From Oikopleura dioica (taxonomy: Eukaryota > Chordata > Appendicularia > Copelata > Oikopleuridae), in NCBI GenBank assembly GCA_907165135.1, contig OU015566.1:8416157-8480156 (forward strand): a DNA stretch of 64,000 bases. The letters are read 5' to 3'. The stretch's first letter is position 1. Each line of letters starts with the position of its first letter. The notes beneath the pieces are model-generated. The model searched no databases. It was not told the DNA's origin and saw only the letters and a program-made list of their open reading frames with translations. Positions 51,421-61,755 of the stretch are shown piece after piece. Made by a program: the position numbers and the translations under genes.

Positions 51421-52765
51421 ATGAAATATTCAGTGAAATCACTTAGCGACAGACTTCAGTTGAAACATGCAGAGAAGGTCATTGCTCCAACCGAGATTCA
51501 AGCCTTTCAACTGGAATGGGTAAGTATAGAGCTTATAAGATTGTGATTGATGTATGTTTCAGTCAAATGCAGAGCTAGAGACAAAGCTGCAGATAATTGA
51601 AAGCTTGGACTCGATCCCAGAAGATGCTGGCCGTCGCTTTCTGCAATTGATGACTCGACAGCCTAATGGAGTGTCGACGCTCATCGCCATTCGTTCAACC
51701 CTTCTCAAGGCGAAACTCAATCTCTCCCTGTCTTCTGCCCTCACTGATACGATTACGGCGAATCTTGACTCTGGCCTCCAAGTTCAACGTATGACCGCGA
51801 ACAGCTCCAGAGCTATTCTTAACCTCTTCTCGGTTTGATCTTGCAAGTGATCCTATAAGAGCTTTTTCTAGAGCTCCGACAGAGTTCATCCGATAGTTTC
51901 TGAATGTCGGATGATCCGCCGCCTGGAAAACGCCGATCGCCGGGTGTTCTACTTGACGCACTTTCAAAATCCCGATCATCCGCTCATTGTCGTGAATGTT
52001 GCTCTCACGAACGGAATCGCGAATTCCATTCAAAAAATTATGAATGATGATGAAAAGGAGAAAGCTCCCGATTCCGCCATTTTCTATTCCATCTCTTCAC
52101 TTGAACCTGGATTGCGGTAAATCCCTCTTTGGTCAATTCACATGCTCAATAGAAATTCTAGAGGGATTGATCTTGGTCATCGACTTATTACATCAGCTAC
52201 AGCAGAGATGCAAAAAGATGAAACTTTGAAAAGTGTGACTCAATTTTCATCTTTATCTCCCGTTCCGGGCTTTCGGCGCTGGATCTTGAAAATGATGGAC
52301 TCTGATGAATCCTCACTTGGTTTGTCTTACCTTTCAGGCTCCAAATCTAAAGATAATTCTAGTTGAAATAATTGGTGCTGAAAACTATTCCGACTTCCGC
52401 GAACTCGTCGCTTCACTTGATACCGAACTGTTACCTAAATTCTCCGACTCGTTGCCTAAACTTCTTTTCAAATATCTATACGCAGACAGAGGCAACGAAA
52501 ATTCCGCTCTCTGTCCTGTTTGCAATTTTCACGTGCGAAATGGTGCCGAACTTTGGGTAAGAAAAGATAAAGCCCGAATTTGTCCGCATCTTCTTTCTAG
52601 CGACTCAATTTCGGTGCCAATACTGCACTGTATGGAATGGCCGAGTCACTGTCGATGATGGTCAACTACCGATATTACACTGATAAGATGTGGCAAAATT
52701 CCTACGATTACCAAGTTCAAAAAATTATTCCGATTTCTGATGCTGTTCGAAAGACTTTCTTATAA
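51421..52765 (+). CDS. MLYCD: malonyl-CoA decarboxylase
   Basis: Multi-exon. The helical N-terminal domain (LETKLQIIESLDSIPEDAGR) leads into the GNAT-fold catalytic part: HPIVSECRMIRRLENADRRV, LIVVNVALTNGIANSIQKI, and the hallmark FSSLSPVPGFRRWI. The C-terminal half includes RNGAELW and YGMAESLSMMVNYRYY. The enzyme converts malonyl-CoA to acetyl-CoA and CO2 and controls fatty-acid oxidation. The start at 51421 is the first good ATG; a tiny upstream exon from 51315 (MSV...) could add residues. I see no clear C-terminal peroxisomal SKL. Confidence 0.88.
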
Positions 52766-52817
52766 TAATAAATATATAATATTCATCGAACTGTTCTCAT
52801 CGTCACCTTTTTAGACG

Positions 52818-53861
52818 ATGGAGAGCCGACCTTTTAGCCATAGTCAAAGCAACATGGCGACATTAGGTGAGTTCATTGAAGGCTTGCTCATTAAAATTTT
52901 AAACCTTTAGGGCATCTTCAGTATACATATGATGCTGGTATTTAATCGTTGTATATATTTGTGATTAATATGAAATAGCTTATGAGAGGCTGAAATATCA
53001 TTTTCGAACTCCCAGAACTTCCTAGCCAGATAAAGACAGTAAAAGACCTTCTAGTGCTAAAATTAAATTAAGATCAAAATGGAACCCTAATGAATCACCT
53101 TGCCGCTCACGGAATGTACACTCAGCGAAATGTTCCGGTAACTTTCCACTTTCTTGAGCCCTTACTGGTTGACTAATGTTTTACTCAGCAACGTTTCGCC
53201 CAGCAGCACCCGATCGTTGCTCAAAATCGCCAGAGTCTGATCAAGCCTCAGCAGCAGAGATACCCGCCAATGTCATCCACTTCCAGTCTTCGTCCGAGGA
53301 AAGGGTTGAAAATCCTCCGATAATAATATTCTTCTCGCAAGTCGATTTTCCAACCCATTTACAGACCCGCTGAAAATAGAAAAGATGTCTTTACATGGAC
53401 AGTCGGTAAGCTTTTTGAGTGCATTATCTAAATTTACATTTATATTTTCAGACGAGGTAGTCAATTGGCTTTGTCGAAATTGCTCCAGCGACATTAGCGG
53501 TCGATATTCTCAAAGCTTCAGATATCATGGTATATTGCTATTTTGTTTCTAATTTGCTCCAATATATAAGATATTAATGGCCGAGCACTGATGCGATTAG
53601 ACGATGAGAAATTAGAAAGACTTGGGGTTGATCATCCAAATCATCGCTACGAGCTGCTTAATGAAATCCTAAAGCAGGTAATTGTCTTTTTTTTAATCAC
53701 GTGACCCCGAAAGCTTTCATCGTTCAACCGTATTTCTTCTTCAGAAACTGCGTTTCCACGAACAGTATTTTAAAAAAGCATATCACTCAGCCCAGCCGCC
53801 CAACGTCAACTCGCGCGTCCCCGTAATGTCCAACTCTGTCTTTGGTCGGCGTGACTACTGA
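52818..53861 (+). CDS. SAM-domain protein (SAMD10/12-like)
   Basis: The ATG lies 3 nt after ttttttag. Small exons give a Gln/Ser-rich N-terminus (QRFAQQHPIVAQNRQSLIKP), then one SAM domain: DEVVNWLCRNCSSDISGRYS, GRALMRLDDEKLERLGVDH, HRYELLNEILKQKLRFHEQY. The end is NSVFGRRDY. The domain is closest in pattern to SAMD10/SAMD12, proposed adaptors in receptor signalling. Exons around 53050-53130 are uncertain. Confidence 0.7.
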
Positions 53862-55762
53862 CAAGACGCATGAACTGCCCCGTTCACCTCTACCGCATCG
53901 ACCATATTCGGAATAAAATACATATTCCGCTCTTTGAACTTTAACTCTCCTGTACTTTTTTCCGCTCAAATGTTGAACTATCCCACTGACTATCTTTCTT
54001 CACAACTTTTTCTTGAAAACGTATCCATCTTACAACCATTTTAACTTCTAAAGTTAATTGTCCATTCCGCTCTTTACTCAATTTTACCTATGAAAAACAG
54101 AAATTTAATAAATTATATCGTACATTTTTGTTTATTTTCTTTCTTAATTTCAGGATATAATTTTCATATTTCGCATGAAATTCAAATTCATTCCATAAAA
54201 TCTGAAAGCTTAAAATCGTAGAAAGAAGTTTCATCGGAATCAGCCGTGAACTATGTTATTTATTTAATAGAATATATTAGTTTTTTGGATATTTTTTCAT
54301 ATTCGTATGCTCAGCGTGCCTAATCGCTCGGAATGGGGGGCGACACAAAGGCGGCTCTCGATATTCGGCTTATCCAGCAAAGCCTTTCCGATTCATCCAA
54401 CGCATCTGGCTGCAATTTTTTTCTTCTTCTTTCGCCCTCCGTCTCAGCATTTTTCATCCCGCCTGAAAAATCGATAAATAATGAGCAGCCCGGTGATCGA
54501 GACCTAATTCCTGGCGTTGATGAACAGCTCACCTGTTCATTCTGTCATACGTTTTTTCCAAGGCTTTTTCGCAAATACTGACAGCAGAGAAGGTCAGATA
54601 CACTTCGTCACAGAGAATTAATTAATGAAAAGAACGTCGAAGTCATCTGACTGTGATCTGGCAGAAGGTCCTTCAAGACTTCCGATTGGAAGAAGACGCA
54701 AGTAAGACACTAATATCTCTTGAGACAAGAATGAACTTTTATACTCTAGTTCCTCAAATAGAGGATAGATAGATACATGATTTTCTCTGTTTTCAAAGCC
54801 TGTAAAAGGGGTGAAACCAACTTAAATGATTATGCCATCATTAGCAGATTTCTTATAAGGCGAAAGAATGGACAGATTGATTTAGACAGAGGCTTTTAGC
54901 GCAAGTGCTTTTAATCGGATGCGGTTGATTCTGAAGAAATAGGTTCTCATTCATAGCAATTTTTGATTCTTTGCTCAAGTAGAAAATCACAACACAGTTG
55001 CAATCACTGTATGTTCAAATTATATGCTGGAAGATGCTCAAGCGAGAACATAAATCTTGAGTAGATAGAACACATAATCTCACTTTGTGACTGGCATATG
55101 TCAATTTTGATTGCAGTCGATTATAGAAGACCTCTGCCCCTTCAAAACTTTTAGATAAAAAATGAGAGATCAGATGAAAAGGCAATCCCTCATTTTTGAT
55201 TATAGAAAGGTTTATTTCTATACCTGAAATTTTAATAAGTGATGAAAATAAAAACCTTTCTCTTTATAACTCAGTACCCTTACCGCCGCCGTGACAGTAA
55301 AATTGTGATTATGAGCTCAACAAAAAAGTAAATATCCTTAAATTGAAAAATATTCTCTCATGATGTTAGGGAGAGTACCGTAAGAGATACAAGTAACAAC
55401 CACGCATTATTTGAGGGGAAAAGACACTGAACTTTTATTGCCCGGATGGAAAGGTCTTGATCCCTTTCAGCACATAAAAGTAAAAATAGATCTCTCTTAT
55501 TTTTTGACATTATTCATTTTTTTCTCATTTTCGAAATGCAAGAAGACCATTATCTTGAGAGAAGGGCATAATTTCATTAAGGCTAATTCAAAATGATAAC
55601 TCTTAATTTACAAGGTGTGCTAGATGCTCGCTAAAGACGCAGAAACTGGTGTTGTGTAATATCCAGGTAAGATTTAGCGTAATCACCGGTACTGGATGAG
55701 CCGATTTAAGATTTTATTTATTTCAATCGTCACCATCTTGGCACAGAAATGGATCAGCAGGC
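53862..55762. other. gene-poor 1.9 kb intergenic stretch
   Basis: No supported gene. Two small foldbacks are visible: AAAAATGAG with CTCATTTTT around 55158-55197, and a longer AGAAAGGTTTATTT / AATAAAAACCTTTCT pair around 55205-55262. The ORFs inside are short and of random composition. Such a gap is unusual next to gene spacings of about 100-500 bp, so regulatory sequence or decayed repeats are likely. Confidence 0.4.
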
Positions 55763-56574
55763 ATGATAAATCGCCAGTTATTTACATCACTCTACTACAG
55801 GTTAAAACCTCTTCAAAAGAAACAATTTAAAACTTTAAAAGATTGTGGTAACATATGTGAACAATATCCTCCTTCTTCTGAAGTACTCAAAACGAACAAT
55901 AGTTTCCGGCTCGTATGGTGTTTACAATCAGGTAAAAATAATTGACCAGAGATGGATCGTCAAGTATTTATTATTCAGTCCGAGTCGTTGGTTTCCTGTA
56001 TGCTCGGGTGGAGTATATTTAACACTTTGATTCACGTCTCAAGTTTTTCATGGTGGATTTACGAAGAGCTTCAGCCTGACTTCTGCAGTGGTCCCAGCAG
56101 CTTTCTCGATTGCTCGCTCATTCCTAACATTTGCATGCCAATCTTAGCGGGTAACTCACTTTCAAACTTTAAAGTTCAAGTTCTCAAGTTTCATTTCAGT
56201 TTCGTCCATTTTATGCATCGTTTGTCTCGTGCGGATGAAAATACATTTCACCAACCTTGCTCGTGTCACTGGCTCAAGTTTGATGGAGATCCAAGCAAGC
56301 AGCTCGGTTCGCCAAAGTACAACTCCAAGATCTAACAATGTCACCAATTCAAAAATAGATATGGTCGCTCCGGCTGCTCCGAGTAGACACAGTGTCCACG
56401 GTAAACAATTTTCATTAGGCTAATTCCTTCAAATCTTCAGTGCCTAATTACGTCTCCGCAGAAATATCTCCTCCCAGGCCAAAAAGAAACACTCTAATGT
56501 CAGCGCCAAATAATCCGTCTTTTGAATACTCTACTTCATCCCCTCCTGCACGGCCTTCTTCGTCTCTTCAATGA
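55763..56574 (+). CDS. small multi-pass membrane protein, unknown
   Basis: At least two hydrophobic segments are clear: LVSCMLGWSIFNTLIHVSSF and IPNICMPILAVSSILCIVCL, separated by a loop with two Cys (CSGPSSFLDC). The cytosolic tail is Ser/Pro-rich with basic patches (SPPRPKRNTLM) and ends PARPSSSLQ. The last three exons (about 55969-56151, 56202-56400, 56440-56574) join in frame. The first exons (from the ATG at 55763, MINRQLFTSLYY) are tentative. The tail resembles those of claudin/MARVEL-like or channel-accessory proteins, but no family motif is seen. Confidence 0.45.
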
Positions 56575-56627
56575 TTTTTAGCTGTATTATTTCGTAAATA
56601 AATATTTACAATACACCATTTTCGAAG

Positions 56628-56888
56628 CTAATTAAGAGTCGCGGATTTTCTCAAAACGCAATAACAAGCAGTTAATAGTTTCAGAATGAGTCTTGGCAGT
56701 GCTAAGAGATTTCCCAGAGGATCATCCTGACCATCGATTACGTAATGCCCTTCTGAGCTACCACACCTACGTGTTGTTTCCTTTTGTAGTTCTTGAATCG
56801 CGTCCAGCAAAGCTTGAATTGAAGAAATTCTGAAATTCACGATGAGCGACTTTCTCCAAAAGCCAGGTGCAAATTTATCTTTATTCAC
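56628..56888 (-). CDS. possible antisense small ORF overlapping CYB5R exon 1
   Basis: An 86-codon minus-strand frame with protein-like middle (ISSIQALLDAIQELQKETTR, NLLALPRLILKLLTACYCV). An acceptor-like tgaatttcag precedes ISSIQALL, so this could be the last exon of a minus-strand gene whose start lies within or beyond CYB5R. It overlaps the first CYB5R exon. No family recognised; it may be spurious. Confidence 0.25.
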   Translation of the reverse strand: MNKDKFAPGFWRKSLIVNFRISSIQALLDAIQELQKETTRRCGSSEGHYVIDGQDDPLGNLLALPRLILKLLTACYCVLRKSATLN

Positions 56889-58550
56889 TCAAACTTATTG
56901 AATACAAAGGGTTTAAAATACTGCTACAGGCAGCTACAGCGGGAGCACTTGGATACTTGGCATATTATTTTATGAAATCAGAAGAGAGTCCCAGAGGAAT
57001 TTTCAGAAGAAACCCAAGAAGTAGAAGAAAGTTCAAATTGATAAAGAGAATTGTTTTAAGTCCAGATACAAGATTGTTTAGGTAATTTCTTTTATCGCTA
57101 TCAAATAAGAATCTTCTCGAATCTTCGAAAAAATAAAATATTCTTTAGATTTGAAATTCCAGACAACGAAGAGCTCGGAATATCTATAGGAAAGCACGTG
57201 AAAGTTCATGCAGTCATCGCTGGCAAAGAAATATCCCGAAACTACACTCCAGTGTCGACAGTGAACGAACGAGGGCACTTTGATCTAGTTATTAAAGTCT
57301 ATTTTCCCAATGATGAGTTTCCTTCCGGCGGACTAATGAGCCAGCAGATGGATTCACTCAATATTGGCGATGAAATGGATTTCAGTGCTCCGTACGGCAC
57401 GATCGAATATCGTTCTGATTTGGATCAATTCACTGTTTCCGGTGGACGAAAATTAACAGGTTTTCTCATTGACTTAGAACTGATCATAACGTGCTTTTAC
57501 AGGGCTTAAAAATATTGGTTTATTAGCCGTTGGAACTGGAATTACTCCAATGTGGCAACTTATTCAAGAAATTTTCAGCAATGAAAGGTGTGGAAATTTA
57601 TTTTTTGAATATTTTTGCCAAACTTCGTCGAAAATTGAAGCGGCATCTCGAGTCTTGTTCGCTTTTCTTCTCTTCTTTTTCTTTTGAAAATTATTGAGAG
57701 CATTTTGCATCTACAATTAAATTCCTTCGAGTTTTTCTTCAAGCTCGGTGATTTTCTTTTTCAAATGTTCGTTTTCTAACTCCAAGACTCTATTCTGAAG
57801 TTTTGAAGTTTCTCTTTCAATCAAGATGCTTGTTGAGGTAACATAGCTTCGAAGCGATTCGTTCTCTTCGAGTATTGCATCAATACCTCGATCATTTCTC
57901 CTAGTCCAAAATGCAGTTCCGAGGGGTCTTAGAATAGATCCTCTAACTTCTTCATACTGACTGTGTTTATCGGCAACACTTGTTAGAGGACTCTCGCTTT
58001 CTTGATAGGTTTCGAATATCTCGTAAACTGATTTTTATGAAAACAGGTTCTTCTTATAATTAATGCTACCTGATTTTCGGCCTTCTTTAATCTCAGTCAT
58101 CGCCACTCTGCGTGCCTCTCTTTGATCTAGCAGATTCTCCATTGAACTTGTAGTTGAAGGGAAAACTCCGGTAATTCTATAGCAACCTCGATCAAACACG
58201 AATTCCAACAATTCCAGACTTTTCCTTTTCATGAAAATATTTTTAGAATTGGCTCGAGAATTACTCTCCTCTACGGAAATCGCTACGAACACGACATTCT
58301 TCTGCGCGATCGTCTCGAGAAGCTTGCAAAAGCTTATCCAACTCGCTTCAAAGTGATTTTCACACTCTCCAAACCTGACTTTACATGGGACAAAGAAAAG
58401 GGCAGAATAGGGAAAGAAATGATCGAGAAATACTTTCCAGCTGAAAAAATCGACGCTTGTTTTCTCTGTGGCACTATAAGAATGATGGACGATGCAAAAA
58501 CACATTTAACTTCCATAGGTCACAATTCTAGCAATATCTTCAAGTACTAA
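56842..58550 (+). CDS. NADH-cytochrome b5 reductase
   Basis: Ferredoxin-reductase family. Exon 1 (MSDFLQKP) joins ATAGALGYLAYYFMK, a membrane anchor. The FAD module carries RNYTPVS (flavin-binding RxYTxxS), SQQMDSLNIGDEMDFSAPYG and a GG loop. The NADH module has VGTGITPMWQLI, TLLYGNRYEHDILLR, and the C-terminal CGTIRMMDDAKTHL. It passes electrons from NADH to cytochrome b5 for desaturation and sterol synthesis at the ER or outer mitochondrial membrane. One intron (about 57590-58245) is 0.65 kb and contains a separate gene on the other strand. Confidence 0.9.
57717..58142 (-). CDS. coiled-coil protein nested antisense in a CYB5R intron
   Basis: Two exons, 58142-58070 and 58027-57717, with a 42-bp intron, sum to exactly 128 codons. 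The product starts MENLLDQREARRVAMTEIKE. It then has an acidic stretch (YEIFETYQESESPLTSVADK), a basic loop (FWTRRNDRG) and a C-terminal coiled coil (ENESLRSYVTSTSILIERET to HLKKKITELEEKLEGI). The family is unknown. The whole gene lies within the intron of the plus-strand reductase gene, and its stop lies about 120 bp from the 5' splice site of that intron. Confidence 0.7.
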
Positions 58551-58719
58551 AATGCATATCAGATAGATTTTTATAAATTGAAACCATTCACACTACTGTA
58601 TCTTTATAATACTGTATAATAAAACCCTGCAAGAATCAACTGACCATCAAAAACCTTTCATTGAGGATTTTTCTTTATAGAATCCATCGAAATCGAAAGT
58701 AATATAAACCAATGATACT

Positions 58720-61274
58720 ATGTCGTATGCAGGTGTGACAAGCCAAATGTCCGACACACCGACGACAACAGACGATGAAGAAGAAAATGATATCCTAGTC
58801 AAGCGCGGAGAACTGTTCAAATGGACCAACTACCTCTCTGGCTGGCAATGTCGATATGTTATCATCGAGCGAGGCACTCTTGCTTACTACAAATCAGAGT
58901 CAGAGATGGACTTCGGCTGCAGAGGGCTTGTTCAACTGGACAAGATTGAAATCGTGACGCACGATTTCGACCCGCCTCGATTTGACCTGCTCTTGTCAGA
59001 CGGAACAAGCTGGTATTTCAGAGCAGAGAGCGAGGAAGAGAAAAATTGCTGGTTAGAACTCCTGGAAGATGCCAAGTCAGATGTTCTCTCTGGACGCGTT
59101 CATCGAGCAGGATCATTGTCAATTGGCTCGCGAAGTCTTCACTCGAGCTCGTCGCAGCGCAAAACTGCCGCTTCTGTTGAAAGAAAAATTGAAGAACTCA
59201 AAACCTATCGTGAAATTTTAGTGGGTCAAATTGACTCACTTCAAGGTAAGGAAACGATGCCGAGAGAGGCATTCACCTATCTTGACCCAGAAATGGAATC
59301 AAACGTTTGTTTGTTCAAAATCTATTTTTGGGCCAAGCAGATGCTCGTTCACGGAATGGCCTCGTGGAATTTTTCTTTTGAAATTTAATCTTTTGTCAAA
59401 AGAGTACTTCGACGAGATGGGGCAGAGAGACGAGTTGGAAAATGAAAATAAGGAGTCTCAGACATCTGGAAAAAATATGATCGACTTCAAAGGAGAAGCA
59501 ATAACTTTCAAAGCAACGACTCTTGGTGTTCTATCGACGCTTCAACATTGTTTGGATTTGATGAGTACCGAAACGGAGAGCTGGAAGAGAAAACTGAATA
59601 AAGCCACGAAGACAAAGGTTTGTTCTTCTCTAGAAATTGATTCATACAAAATTTTTGCCTCACTTTCGACCTCAGTTTGAAAGGAGCGAATCTAATGGTG
59701 GTTTCTCGACGGACAGATCCCCTTGAAAACAATCATTTAGGAAAGTCTGGCAAAGCAGCTCGCCATCGCCTCGCAACCAGATCTTGAAGGCCCTAACCGT
59801 CCTATTACAGAAGAAGAATTCTTTGATGCTGTAGAAGAAGTTCTCGATAAACGAGATCAGCTTGAAAAAGAGCTCAATGAAAACAGGTACAGTTCTCCAT
59901 ATACTATCTCTAGAGTCTGAACCTCAGTTAATCGTATCAGTTGTTTTTTAAACGTAGGAGGATGGGGCAAAAGATAAGTTTTGCACTGGATGAGGGAGCA
60001 TACATTTCCCAAGTTGCTAGCGGGTTTTCGCGATTGAAAAATCGACGGAAAAAATTGCAAATTTCGAGTATAAACAGAGACGATTCACCTCCTCCAGTTA
60101 GTGCTAGAACGTCTTCGTTATTCAACCCTGATAAGGTTGATTTTGAATACGCCGAAGCATATGAGGAAATTCTAACGGTCCCTTTCTTTCCTTCGAATTG
60201 TGAATATGTTGATGAAAATGATCCTTCGAGTTATCGGCCGAAATGTATCATTGATATAAATTTGCGGCTGATAAACACTAGGTGAAATTGAAAAGAATAC
60301 TTTTCGACTTTCTCATGATAAAATTTTAGCCGATTGAAGAGTCAAGTACGCGCTCCATCAGAACATCATGTGCACTCTGTCGCTTTGGACTTCAAAATCA
60401 GGGTAAGTTGTTCTTGCGTGGATGTTATACTCAAACTCTTAGGATCATCTTGAAACGACGATAGCTCCCGCTGCAAATGGCGAAAACGGGTCTTGGGAAC
60501 TATTCTGCGAAGACGGCGAAATGAAGCTTTTCACGCGCGAAGTTGAACTAGAAGGAGGTGTTTGTGTTGATCCCTTGCGAGCTGTCCACGTCGTCGACAA
60601 CATCAGCGCTAAAGAAATCTGTACACGATTCTGGGACACCGAAGTTCGCCTTGAATGGGAGCTCACAATCGAAACTTGCCGCGTCTGCGAGGTTTTATCT
60701 GACAGAGACGTCGTTTTGTATCAAACGCACAAACGAGTGTGGCCCGCTGCCCAGCGAGATGTTTGCTACGTTTCTGGGTTGAGGGAAATCCGACTTGAGA
60801 AGATTGCTTACAAGGAGCCCGAGTTGGAGCGATTCGGCGAGCTCAAGAACTGCTGGCTCGTAATCAACTACTCGGTCGATCATGATGGTGCAAAACTCCA
60901 ACCTGGGATGGGTAAACTCTATTACTTTATTAGAAAATTCACCTGTTATGTTCAGTTAGAGCTACTGTTGATGTAGCAATGATCTGCAGAACATATGTTC
61001 GCCACGGAGTCACAAATCCTACAAGAAAAGACATTAAAACCTCAATTGGTAAGCGAAATTCTGAATATTTCTTCGTTAGAAAGATTCTAGTGTATACAGC
61101 TACGATCAATCCAGGTGGTTGGGTGCCAAAGAAAGCCCTTAGAACTGTATATAGACGCGAATATCCACGATTTTTGAGAACCTTCACTCAGGTAATCGAC
61201 TTCATTAAAATTTTACCTAAACCGATTTTTAGTACGTTGCAAAAAAAGAACAAGATCTCAGCTTGAACCTCTAA
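58720..61274 (+). CDS. CERT1: CERT, ceramide transfer protein
   Basis: The N-terminal PH domain ([20 protein letters not shown] ... [20 protein letters not shown]) binds Golgi PI4P. A Ser-rich stretch follows ([15 protein letters not shown], the phosphorylated SR motif of CERT). A coiled-coil middle region holds an FFAT motif, [10 protein letters not shown], for VAP at the ER. The C-terminal START domain ([70 protein letters not shown]) carries ceramide. All four CERT parts are present in order. The protein moves ceramide from ER to trans-Golgi for sphingomyelin synthesis. About a dozen short introns. Confidence 0.93.
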
Positions 61275-61755
61275 GGCGGCTTCGAAAAAAGAAACAATCA
61301 ACTTTCTTCCAAAAAAAAAATTATTTATAATAAATAAGGAACACTTCATTCATCAAAAACACTTCAGAATCCATCGCTCTGTTTACTTCACGCTGCTTAC
61401 TCTCACGGAACATAAACTCGCTCAGACTTTGCTTTTTACTTTTTGTATTACAAACTGATATTAAAGTCGATTCAAAATTCTACATCAGATCGGAAGTAGT
61501 GGTCAAATTTGAAGATCTCATTTTGAAAAGTCTTACCACTTTGAAACTAATTCTTGCATAGCAGGATACGATTGGCATGAAACTAACTTGTAATTTGAAA
61601 AGGAACAGACCTATGCATTTTCTGATCTAAAATAACTCTGATTTCCTCTGCCGGTTTTGTTTTCTTATGTTGATATTTTCATCTCAGAATATAAACATCC
61701 TCTTGCTCAGAAGATTTCTTTGAACTTGATTAGATTCACAACAGAGATACTGAAG
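61275..61755. other. intergenic region CERT / VWD protein
   Basis: AT-rich. The CERT 3' end is near the A-run at 61310-61336. An open frame extends from 61657 into the next gene but reads like leader sequence. No other feature seen. Confidence 0.4.
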
